Shown one piece after another: positions 28,089 through 36,896 of a stretch of DNA of 44,017 bases. The stretch is from Bacteroidales bacterium (GTDB taxonomy: Bacteria > Bacteroidota > Bacteroidia > Bacteroidales > FEN-979): the NCBI GenBank assembly GCA_014860625.1, contig JACZJJ010000149.1, positions 1-44,017 of the forward strand. The letters run 5' to 3'. The translations under genes and the position numbers were made by a program. The notes under the pieces were generated by a model. That model had not been told where the DNA came from, ran no database searches, and worked only from the letters and a program-made list of their open reading frames with translations. The stretch's first letter is position 1; the number at the start of each line of letters is the position of its first letter.

Positions 28089-28808
28089 TCATGAAATCAC
28101 CTTCAGGGAGGGGATTTTTTCCAGAGCAATTTCGATAAATTTCATATGCTTCTGGCTCATAGAGAAGAGCATGATCTCAAATATATTCCCGATTTCGCTC
28201 TCTTTCAGGAATTTAATGGTGGGTTCTTCTTTCAGGTTACTCCAGGGAGTGTTCAGGATCGTATCACGGATTCGTGATTCAGCAACCGATTTACTTATTT
28301 CGTTGTTAACCTGAATATGGATCGTATGCGCCGCCAATGCTTCTGTGTGTGTCACTTCTGAAATCACTTCATGGTTTAGTCTGGAATACGGAACCCGGAG
28401 CAACTGACCGTCATCCGTACGGATCCTGATATAGGTCAGGTGCTGGGATTTGATATTTCCGGAAAGTCCTCCGAAACGGATATGTGTACCGGATTTTAAA
28501 TTGTGCTTCACCTTAAATATGACGCCTGCGAAGATGTCGCGGAAGAGGAACCAGGAAAAGAAACCGACAACAATGAAAATAAGGGCAATAACGAGATATT
28601 GGTAATAAAACTTTCCCCGGAATAGGTAATCCAGAGCCCAGAAAATATAGGATAGCCAGATAATGAATTCAATAGCCGAGAAAAGAGTAATACGGAAATT
28701 CCAATCCGGATATCGCTTTGCCAATCGTTTTAACCCTATTCTGACGGCCTTCAGCATCAAAAAGGCCATTAATGCAACAAAAAAGGCGATGATAAATTTC
28801 ATGATCAT
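28089..28808 (-). CDS. MscS-like membrane protein, copy B
   Basis: 239 aa; FRDIFAGVIFKVKHNLKSGTHIRFGGLSGNIKSQHLTYIRIRTDDGQLLRVPYSRL is collinear with copy A. ATGA overlap with the fusion stop at 28805-28808. Confidence 0.72.
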   Translation of the reverse strand: MIMKFIIAFFVALMAFLMLKAVRIGLKRLAKRYPDWNFRITLFSAIEFIIWLSYIFWALDYLFRGKFYYQYLVIALIFIVVGFFSWFLFRDIFAGVIFKVKHNLKSGTHIRFGGLSGNIKSQHLTYIRIRTDDGQLLRVPYSRLNHEVISEVTHTEALAAHTIHIQVNNEISKSVAESRIRDTILNTPWSNLKEEPTIKFLKESEIGNIFEIMLFSMSQKHMKFIEIALEKIPSLKVIS

Positions 28809-31800
28809 AACAATCCCTCCCTTTTAAATGTACGCATGAGATGAGGCTCAACGAAACCATTCACCATATACAAGTCTTCTTTCATTTTTTCTATCAGCCC
28901 GGCTCTTGACAGGGAGCCGATGATGGCTCTTGTCCATGCTTCATCCGACTGAAATATTTTCTGAATTCGTTCATAGGTCAACCATTTATGGACGATCATT
29001 TGGACCAGAACGACTTTCCAGTCATCATCCATCTCTGACAGGATTCTTGTATCCGGGATGTAAGGAGGCCGGATATGGATCTTATGGTCTGATATTCTGA
29101 CGATGTTTCCTATCCAGGCTTTGAGGGCTGTTCCGGGATTTCCTTCCGAATAGTCGAAGTACCTGTTGAATAGTCTCGCCATCTCTATTTCCGAGAGTTC
29201 TCCCTCTTCCTTTTTGTGCAGGATAAACTTCATGCTGCTCGAACGTTGCCTGCGAATAATCATCTCTTTGAGCTCCATGGAATCTAAGGGTCTCAAAGGG
29301 ATAACGCTGATGAATTCATTCTGCAGGTCTATCAATTTATTTATAAATTCAAAAGCGAACGTGTTCATGTTTAAAACAAACAGGAATTTATTCCCATAGT
29401 TGTTGATCAGGTCGATGAGAAGTCTGACTACACCCCATCCTTCGGTCGAACGCTCCCACCAGCATTCAACATCATGAATAATAAAAACACTGTCTTGGGA
29501 AAGCGATTCCAGGATCTCATTCAGATTCCCCTGTGTTTTGGTAACTCTCCGGAACTCATCCACGAATTCTGACGGATTGGCAGACCCTTCTGGTAGAGGG
29601 AAAAGATGGTAAACTTTCTCCTTTGGAAAGAGCTTACCGGTGATATTCTTGCAGAAAGTGGTCTTCCCCGAATTTCTTCCTCCGATAATCATGATCCCTC
29701 CGGGGATGCCCGACTGATACCGTCTGACAGCTGTCCTGAAAACCTCTTCATCTTTTTTCCGACTGATCCAGAAATCTTCACTGATGGTGGACTGGCCACT
29801 GAACAGGTTTTTATAAAACTGGGGAAGCAAATCTGTCACCTTTTCTTTTGGGCTGACTGATTCGACCAGGTCAAGGAATTTTTGGTTTCCCGAACTTACC
29901 TGTTCCGACTCCATAATCTTTTTCGCCAATAGAATTCCTTCACTTCTGGAATAGAGTACTCTGGCGGATAAACGGTTGAAAGAACTCCCAATGCGTTCAA
30001 AATAAGCATCAAATGTTCTCATGACTTTTTTGCCCTGGTGCTCCCGGATGAACTGTGAATATTCCGCCACGGTAGAAGGCATTTTATATGCTGATAACTG
30101 AAGGAATACCTCCTGCAGCGAAGTTTCAAAAAAATGAACTATCTGCTCTTTAACCTGCTGGATTTTTTCTTCTTCTTGCAGGATCTTGTGGTAAGCATCT
30201 GCAATAACAGGAGAGGCTACCTCTGTTTTATCGGGCATGTCATCCGGAATATTCTCAAGGGTAAATCGGGTAAGACTGAGAAGGTCCAGAATCTCGAGAA
30301 TAGAATTTTTTAACGTTTGTGATATCGTTTCCAGATGGTCATGAGTAGTGCCCAGGAACCGGGAGTCTATATAAAATCTGGTGATTCTCCTTAATGGAAC
30401 CGTTAAAGCCTCGGTAGCTTCACCGGATGCTTCGTCATTCTTTCGGTAGGAAGTAATGACAAGGCTTTCTGGCAGTGTTTCTGAATATTTCAGGATTTCG
30501 TCTTCAAACCGGCTGAAATCTTTCAACAAGGTGATATGTTCATCAAATGAAGAGAGGTTTATTTTTAATCCGGGGATGTCGGGGAGGGTATCACCGAAAA
30601 TTTGGAGTTTTGACCTGATTGCCTGGAATTCAGCTTTGTAATAGGCATCCAGTTGCATGGCAAAATTCAGGTTCAACTCATTGATCTTATCTTTGATCCG
30701 GCTCTTGTACGACTGCAACAGCACATCCAGATAAATCCGGTTAACCTGCTGCAACGTCATTTCATACCATGATTCAGCAAACAATGAGTTTTGCTGGACC
30801 AACTCCCCGTAATATTTTTTATTCCTTCGTTTTTGCCTGATGCGATAGTTGATATCGACCTTCCCCAGGTCGTTGCTCATTAACTGAAGGTTTTTCCTGA
30901 ACTCCAGTAATAGACGGTGGCAGGCCTGTTCATGCCGGATACTGATCCCAGACTCCAGTTCCCTGATCTTAAACTCAATCTCCTTCTGCCCGGCACTCAC
31001 AACTGTTGAAAAATCTCCCTTTTTTGCGGGTTTATCCAGTAACGTTTCCAACATAGTATCAACGGAAGTAATCAGAGTTCTGCTATCTGACAAATCGGCG
31101 AAAAGGTCATCCTGCAGCTTGTCCAGAAAAGCGGAAAGAAAGAAATGACGATTATTTCGCAGGTAATATTCTGCGATTTCGTGATATCGGATCTTTCCCT
31201 GGATTGTTTTCCGGGAGAAGGGATGAGCCAGGCGTCTTCTGAGTTTGAACCATTTCAACCTGACAGCATCGTTTTTTTTCGGTACAAGATCCTCCTTTTC
31301 GTAAAGGATTTTGAGTCTCAGGGGGAATTTCATTAGGTCCTCGTCGAGTCGATCGATATACCATGTTATCCCGTTTTCAAGTGCATCCCTGAGAATTTTA
31401 AGCTTGATGCTTGTCAGGTCGGTGAAGATCCGGTTTGTATGGAAATAGAAGTCGTTCTTGATTTTAATCAGGGCTTTTGTCCTTCGGTACTTATCAGAGA
31501 GGGCTTTCATTTTTGCTAATCGTGCAAATACCGAATTTACAGCTGTTTTCAGATCACCAGCAACATATTGCATCTCTGCAAACAGAGGAGAGATGGTTTT
31601 TTCGCTGAAAAGGGTAAGTACTTTCTGTCCGTTGATATCTATTTTGCTGATATCCTCATTAATCAGATGGTATTTAGAAGGGTGCAATTCGGGCAGGTCA
31701 AGATGCAATAACGGCTGAGGCTTTTTCCTCTCTTCCTCTCTGATCTCTAACCCGAGATCGAACGTTTCAAACCCCGAAGAACTGTTAACCAGGAAGAAGG

Positions 31801-33904
31801 TTCCAAGAGTTTTTGAATAGATCATGACCTCTTCGTAGGTTTGATCGATATGGTAATACTGCTTATCGGGGATGCCGATAAAAGTCAGATCAGCCTGATC
31901 GGATTCCCGGGAAATGATCTCGTGTTTGGCTAAGCCATCAATGCTGTTGTTGATGATTTTAATCTCAAGGTTTATCCGGTAGTGGTTAATAATTTGTTTC
32001 AGCGTTTTATGCAGGCTTTCCGTCCTTTCCTGTAAATTATTAATCACCAGCAACCTGATATGTGCATCTTTCCATTCTCCGGCTGCAGTGAAATGTCGGA
32101 GCAGGAAGATCGAAAAGGTAAGGTTGCTCCCCCATCCGCTCCACCACACATCTATCTTTTCCTTATTTCCAAATTTTTTCAGGGGGTTATAATAGAGGAA
32201 AGTTGTGTTGAAATCACTCTCTTCAAAGTTTCGGATCAGTCGTAAAAACTTCTCTTTGTTTTTTTCATTTTTACTCCAACCCATAAGGATGGTATTGGGT
32301 TCAACTCCGGAAAAGCCATACACCCGCGCAATCTCATCCATCCCTGAATAGATGTCACGGCATTTATGCTGATGAATCAGTAACTCATCTTTCTTTCCTG
32401 AAGAGGAGAAATAGCGTTTATCTTTTAAAAGTTGCGGATCATCAGACTCCACCAGTTCGAATGCGGAAAGAAGGCCTAGCCTGCCACTAAAGGCTCTTGC
32501 AAATTCGACCAGATGTGGTCGTGCCTTATCCTGGCCGCTGAAAAGAATGATATTGGGCCGCCAGTTTCGGGTGTGGATTACCGATTTGTTCAATCGGGAC
32601 AGGCCGGTTCTGACCAGGGTGGCCCAAACACTGCTCCAGGCATCCCCGGTTTCAAGTACCAGTTGCCTTCTCTTGAGAAAGAAAAACAGGGAGCCAAGGA
32701 TAACAACTGCTCCTATCATGGCCAGGAGGTCCAGTTGTATCATAACAAGGATACAGGCTAAAGAGCCAATGATACTGACCCATGGCGGCGTTTTAAAAGA
32801 AGGCCTGAAATCGGCGCTGGTCAACGATTCAAAAGCAGCGCTCAGGTTTAAAAACCCGTAAGTGGTTATAAAAAAAACAGAAACAATCCGGGCAATTACA
32901 TCCAGATCGCCAATCAGAATACCTGCCTCTGCAATAAAAAAAGTAAGCAGGAGGGCATTTCTGGGTTCCTTTGCGGCGCCTGTACCTAGTGCAAAGATCC
33001 GGGGAGTTATTTTATCCATTGCAGTGGATTGCAGGATCCTGGGAGCAGCGAGAATGCTGCCAAGGGCTGAACTCAATGTAGCGCCCCAAATTCCGGCTAT
33101 CACAAGCTGCGGGACCAGCGCTATCTTGAAGAGCGCCCGTGGATCAGTGGCCAGGAAGTTCCCGTCTACCGTATAAGCAAAGAAAAAAGCAAGACCAATA
33201 TATACGGCCAAACCGATGGCAATAGCCGAAATAGTGCCACCCGGAATAGATTTTTTCGGATCCCTGAGATCGCCCGACATGGAGACCCCGGCTTCAAATC
33301 CGGTCACAGAAGGGAAAAAAATGGCGAATAACACCATCAGGGAAACACCTGTGCCAGAGCCGAAAAAGTTTGGAGCAGCGGGCATATGACTATGATTGCC
33401 AAATAAAATTGACAGGAGCGATAGAAAGATGGCTGCCATGATCAGGTATTGAGCTTTGATGGCCAATGATGTACTGATCAATGTGATGATGGTCACTAAT
33501 ATCAAGATAATGCTGCCCGCAATACGGATATGGTTTATATCCATAGGGAGGTCCCAGTACCCAAGAAAGCTTTCTGCAAAACCGATGAGATAGAGACTGA
33601 CACTAAATGACAACCCAACAAACAATGCCAATCCCAATGTCCCCCCGATGGGAAGGCCCAGGCTTCGGGAAATGATGTAATAGGTCCCTCCCTCTTTCAC
33701 CTTCTTGTCGGTTGCTATCGAAGAAACGCTCAAACCTGTGGTTATCGAGATAAGATGTGCAATCAGGATGATGCCAAGCGTGCCAAATAACCCGGCTTCA
33801 CCGGCAATCATGGGAAGGCGCATATACATGATAACGCCCAGGATGGTAAGAATGGAGGGAGTGAACACCCCGCCAAAAGTTCCAAACTTCTTAATTTTTA
33901 TCAT
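28805..33904 (-). CDS. Giant fusion, copy B: SLC12/CCC-type transporter + long helical region + P-loop ATPase with winged-helix-like C-terminus
   Basis: Uninterrupted 1699-aa ORF, collinear with copy A: GVFTPSILTILGVIMYMRLPMIAGEAG, FFPSVTGFEAGVSMSGDLRDPKKSIPGGT, NWRPNIILFSG, KIDVWW; Walker A GGRNSGKT at 29660-29683; Walker B-like VFIIHDVECWW; GNPGTALKAWIGNI sensor-2-like motif. Confidence 0.85.
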   Translation of the reverse strand: MIKIKKFGTFGGVFTPSILTILGVIMYMRLPMIAGEAGLFGTLGIILIAHLISITTGLSVSSIATDKKVKEGGTYYIISRSLGLPIGGTLGLALFVGLSFSVSLYLIGFAESFLGYWDLPMDINHIRIAGSIILILVTIITLISTSLAIKAQYLIMAAIFLSLLSILFGNHSHMPAAPNFFGSGTGVSLMVLFAIFFPSVTGFEAGVSMSGDLRDPKKSIPGGTISAIAIGLAVYIGLAFFFAYTVDGNFLATDPRALFKIALVPQLVIAGIWGATLSSALGSILAAPRILQSTAMDKITPRIFALGTGAAKEPRNALLLTFFIAEAGILIGDLDVIARIVSVFFITTYGFLNLSAAFESLTSADFRPSFKTPPWVSIIGSLACILVMIQLDLLAMIGAVVILGSLFFFLKRRQLVLETGDAWSSVWATLVRTGLSRLNKSVIHTRNWRPNIILFSGQDKARPHLVEFARAFSGRLGLLSAFELVESDDPQLLKDKRYFSSSGKKDELLIHQHKCRDIYSGMDEIARVYGFSGVEPNTILMGWSKNEKNKEKFLRLIRNFEESDFNTTFLYYNPLKKFGNKEKIDVWWSGWGSNLTFSIFLLRHFTAAGEWKDAHIRLLVINNLQERTESLHKTLKQIINHYRINLEIKIINNSIDGLAKHEIISRESDQADLTFIGIPDKQYYHIDQTYEEVMIYSKTLGTFFLVNSSSGFETFDLGLEIREEERKKPQPLLHLDLPELHPSKYHLINEDISKIDINGQKVLTLFSEKTISPLFAEMQYVAGDLKTAVNSVFARLAKMKALSDKYRRTKALIKIKNDFYFHTNRIFTDLTSIKLKILRDALENGITWYIDRLDEDLMKFPLRLKILYEKEDLVPKKNDAVRLKWFKLRRRLAHPFSRKTIQGKIRYHEIAEYYLRNNRHFFLSAFLDKLQDDLFADLSDSRTLITSVDTMLETLLDKPAKKGDFSTVVSAGQKEIEFKIRELESGISIRHEQACHRLLLEFRKNLQLMSNDLGKVDINYRIRQKRRNKKYYGELVQQNSLFAESWYEMTLQQVNRIYLDVLLQSYKSRIKDKINELNLNFAMQLDAYYKAEFQAIRSKLQIFGDTLPDIPGLKINLSSFDEHITLLKDFSRFEDEILKYSETLPESLVITSYRKNDEASGEATEALTVPLRRITRFYIDSRFLGTTHDHLETISQTLKNSILEILDLLSLTRFTLENIPDDMPDKTEVASPVIADAYHKILQEEEKIQQVKEQIVHFFETSLQEVFLQLSAYKMPSTVAEYSQFIREHQGKKVMRTFDAYFERIGSSFNRLSARVLYSRSEGILLAKKIMESEQVSSGNQKFLDLVESVSPKEKVTDLLPQFYKNLFSGQSTISEDFWISRKKDEEVFRTAVRRYQSGIPGGIMIIGGRNSGKTTFCKNITGKLFPKEKVYHLFPLPEGSANPSEFVDEFRRVTKTQGNLNEILESLSQDSVFIIHDVECWWERSTEGWGVVRLLIDLINNYGNKFLFVLNMNTFAFEFINKLIDLQNEFISVIPLRPLDSMELKEMIIRRQRSSSMKFILHKKEEGELSEIEMARLFNRYFDYSEGNPGTALKAWIGNIVRISDHKIHIRPPYIPDTRILSEMDDDWKVVLVQMIVHKWLTYERIQKIFQSDEAWTRAIIGSLSRAGLIEKMKEDLYMVNGFVEPHLMRTFKREGLL

Positions 33905-33995
33905 ATTATCTATATTCCGGTATATTCCACTTATTTATCAAAGTTATCAGGATATCAAAAATAATAATACTTTTACTGTAAGTAATTTTATTTAG

Positions 33996-35258
33996 ATGGA
34001 TTTTCAAAATCCGTATATTGTAGTCATTGCAGTTTGCCTGATCCTTATTTTGTCCTACCAGTTCAACTGGATTTCGAAGGTATCCAGAATTCCCAGCGTT
34101 CTCTTACTGATTCTGCTGGGAATCGGCATCAGGGTTGGCCTCGATTACCTTGATGTAAGGACAGGCAGCTTAATGAGTTTACTGCAGGTCATCGGCATCG
34201 TGGGGTTGATCATGATCGTTCTGGAAGCCTCCCTGGAGCTGGAACTCACACGAGGGAATCGCACATTGATCCTGAAATCCTTCTTCCTGGCCCTCTTCTC
34301 GCTTGGAGCATGCATCCTGTTTATCACCTGGTTGCTGAACAGGTTTGTGATCGACGATCTCTTTTCTGCCATTCTTTATTCCGTCCCGCTGTCGGTCGTC
34401 AGCAGCGCGATTGTTATCCCAAGCGTGGGAAGCCTGCTGAAACAAAAGAGAGAATTTCTGATCTACGAGAGCACCTTTTCCGATATCCTGGCGATCATGG
34501 TCTTTTTTTATCTCCTCAGCAACATCAATATGGCTTCTGTTGGAAGCATCGTTCTGAATGTTTCAGTAAATCTTGGCATCACCATAATCCTCTCCGTTAT
34601 CATCGGTTATGTAATGGTGATCTTGCTCGACAAACTTAAATCACAGGTCAAGCTTTTCCTGCTCATCGCCGTACTGATGCTTCTCTACTCCATCGGCAAG
34701 CTTTTCCATTTCTCCTCCCTGGTAATGATCCTGGTTTTCGGGATCATCCTCAACAACAGCCCTATTTTCTTTTCCGGAAAGATGAAACGGTGGATCGATA
34801 TGCCTGCACTGAAAGTGGTTCAAAATGATTTTCAAATCCTCACAATGGAGTCGACATTCTTTATCCGGACCTTCTTTTTCGTGATATTTGGGATCACCCT
34901 GGAACTAAACAATTTGTTGGATAAGAGAGCAGCTTTGATTAGCCTGGCCATCATTTCAGGTATCTATCTCATACGGATTGTCAGCCTCAAGATCTTTTTG
35001 GTTAAACGGATATTCCCCGAAATTTTTGTGTCACCAAGAGGGCTTATCACCATTCTTTTGTTTTTCAGCATCCCAGCCACTTACCAGAGTGTGAGTTTTA
35101 ACCCCGGCATCCTGCTCTATGTCATCCTTGTCACCAGCATCATTATGGCACTTTCTCTGATGGTCAAAGGGAGGGACAGGAAGTACGCCGAAAAGCTGAA
35201 TTTCAGTGATTGGGATGAACTCGACAAGGAAATCGAGCAACTCTCAAAAAAGAAGTAA
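33996..35258 (+). CDS. Cation:proton antiporter (CPA family)
   Basis: 420 aa, about 12 TMs; VPLSVVSSAIVIPSVGSLLKQKREFLIYESTFSDILAIMVFF and SPRGLITILLFFSIP; divergent from fusion B with a 91-bp gap. Confidence 0.8.
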   Translation: MDFQNPYIVVIAVCLILILSYQFNWISKVSRIPSVLLLILLGIGIRVGLDYLDVRTGSLMSLLQVIGIVGLIMIVLEASLELELTRGNRTLILKSFFLALFSLGACILFITWLLNRFVIDDLFSAILYSVPLSVVSSAIVIPSVGSLLKQKREFLIYESTFSDILAIMVFFYLLSNINMASVGSIVLNVSVNLGITIILSVIIGYVMVILLDKLKSQVKLFLLIAVLMLLYSIGKLFHFSSLVMILVFGIILNNSPIFFSGKMKRWIDMPALKVVQNDFQILTMESTFFIRTFFFVIFGITLELNNLLDKRAALISLAIISGIYLIRIVSLKIFLVKRIFPEIFVSPRGLITILLFFSIPATYQSVSFNPGILLYVILVTSIIMALSLMVKGRDRKYAEKLNFSDWDELDKEIEQLSKKK

Positions 35259-35278
35259 CGCCCCTGTTTACACCAGCC

Positions 35279-35447
35279 CAGTTTTCAGTTTTCAGTTTTC
35301 AGTTCCCAGTTTTCAGTTTTCAGTTTTCAGTTTTCAGTTTTCAGTTTCCAGTTTTCAGTTTTCAGTTTTCAGTTTCCAGTTTTCAGTTTTCAGTTTCTTG
35401 TTCCTTGTTCCTTGTTCCCTGTTTCTTGTTCACTGTGCCCTGTGCCA
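35279..35447. repeat. TTTTCAG heptamer tandem repeat array plus CTTGTTC / GTGCCCTGTGCC words
   Basis: About 17 imperfect copies of (c)agtttt(c), then ttgttccttgttccttgttccctg; sits between two convergent genes. Confidence 0.95.
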
Positions 35448-35448
35448 A

Positions 35449-36837
35449 TTAACCCACCGTCACAATCCCCCACGGCTTGGCTGTTTCCCATGCACTACGG
35501 GTGAAGTCGGGTACTGAGACGGAATTGCTTCGGTTACCTACCGATATTTCGCTCAATGGCACAATGGAAGACCAGGTGGCGGCGTCATAGACATCCTGGT
35601 CGAGGGGCAAGCCATTTCTGAGGCTATAGATCAGCCGGTAATCCATGATGAAGTCCATGCCGCCGTGTCCGCCCACCTCCCGCGCTTTTTCACCAATCTG
35701 TCGCGATAACGGATGCTCGTACTCCTTCATCAACGCATCATAGGCATCCTGCTTTAACCATTGGTGGGCAGTGGGCTCCAGGGCAATTTTCTGGGAAGGC
35801 CATTTCCGGGCCACACCTTTGGTTCCGCTTAACAGGTGAATCCGGCTGTAGGGACGGGGAGAGGTGGTGTCGTGCTGGATCATGATGGTTTTCCCTCCGA
35901 ACGTACGGATCAGCGTTGTATTCATATCCCCAAGGGTATACCGCTGTCGGGCTTCCGGCGAGTCGGGACCAAATTTTTCGATGGCATAAAGGCTCATCCC
36001 AACCTGGTTGGTCGACATGGAGGTGAGGTACTCCATCCTGTCGCCCCGGTTGATGTCCATGATCTGAGCGACAGGCCCGAGGCCATGCGTGGGATAGAGG
36101 TTGCCGTTTTTCCATTTACTGTACTGAAGCCGCCACATATCCCAGTATCCGTTTGTCTTGTCGAACTTCAGCCAGCGCAGATCGTGGATGTATGCGCCTT
36201 CGGCATGCATGATGTCGCCGAATACCCCCTGGCGTGCCATGTTGAGGGTAGCGAGTTCAAAGAAGTCGTAGCAGCAGTTTTCCAGCATCATGCAATGTCG
36301 CTGTGTTTTTTCGGCCGTGTTCACCAGCTCCCAGCACTCCTCCAGCGTGGTAGCTCCCGGCACTTCAATAGCGGCGTGCTTCCCGTGGTTCATGGCATAG
36401 ACGGCACTGGGCGTATGCAACGACCATGGGGTGCAGCTGTAGACCAGGTCCACATCATCACGCTCACACAACTTCATCCAGTCGTCCTCTCCTGCAGAAT
36501 ATCCGGCAGGTTCCTTCCTCCCTTTCTCCGTGACAATCTTTTTCGCTTGTGCGACACGATCCGGGACGATATCGCAAACGGCAACGATCTCAACCCCTTC
36601 AACATTCAGCAGACGCTCAACCCCTTCCATGCCCCGCATACCCAGTCCGATCAGGCCGATCCTCACGGTTTTTAACGGCTCACATGCCAGTCCCATTACG
36701 CTCTGACCTTCGCGGGCGGGCTCCGGGAGTTTTATCGTGGATGAGAGATTTGAAGCGATAGAAGAGATATCACTCAAACCAATAGCAGCCACTCCTGCTG
36801 CAGCGGTTTTCAGGAAATTTCGGCGGGAGGTTTTCAT
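35449..36837 (-). CDS. Gfo/Idh/MocA family oxidoreductase, GH109-like, Tat signal
   Basis: ATG at 36837 gives MKTSRRNFLKTAAAGVAAIG (Tat RR); VRIGLIGLGMRGMEGVERLL NAD motif; HCMMLENCCYDFFELATLNMARQGVFGDIMHAEGAYIHDL. Confidence 0.85.
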   Translation of the reverse strand: MKTSRRNFLKTAAAGVAAIGLSDISSIASNLSSTIKLPEPAREGQSVMGLACEPLKTVRIGLIGLGMRGMEGVERLLNVEGVEIVAVCDIVPDRVAQAKKIVTEKGRKEPAGYSAGEDDWMKLCERDDVDLVYSCTPWSLHTPSAVYAMNHGKHAAIEVPGATTLEECWELVNTAEKTQRHCMMLENCCYDFFELATLNMARQGVFGDIMHAEGAYIHDLRWLKFDKTNGYWDMWRLQYSKWKNGNLYPTHGLGPVAQIMDINRGDRMEYLTSMSTNQVGMSLYAIEKFGPDSPEARQRYTLGDMNTTLIRTFGGKTIMIQHDTTSPRPYSRIHLLSGTKGVARKWPSQKIALEPTAHQWLKQDAYDALMKEYEHPLSRQIGEKAREVGGHGGMDFIMDYRLIYSLRNGLPLDQDVYDAATWSSIVPLSEISVGNRSNSVSVPDFTRSAWETAKPWGIVTVG

Positions 36838-36884
36838 AAGACGAAAATTTGGAAATTTGAAATTCGAAATTAGGAAAAATAAGG

Positions 36885-36892
36885 TAATTTTG
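36885..36892 (+). promoter_or_regulatory. Candidate -7 element TAATTTTG just upstream of glyS
   Basis: Matches TAnnTTTG, ending 4 nt before the glyS ATG; several TTTG words lie upstream. Confidence 0.3.
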
Positions 36893-36896
36893 ATGC

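Noticed and set aside
9162-33904. Recent segmental duplication explaining the two fusion modules
   Set aside because: Protein sequences are collinear but strongly diverged and flanking genes differ, so this is an old paralogy, not a recent or assembly duplication.
35279-35400. Possible CRISPR-like array
   Set aside because: Units are 7 nt with no unique spacers, and no cas genes nearby; a simple tandem repeat.
35206-35517. 103-aa ORF with SFQFSVFSFQFSV repeats
   Set aside because: It is a translation of the TTTTCAG array running through a repeat and the end of the antiporter gene in another frame; no independent coding support.
35836-36675. 279-aa plus-strand ORF
   Set aside because: Antisense shadow of the Gfo/Idh/MocA gene.
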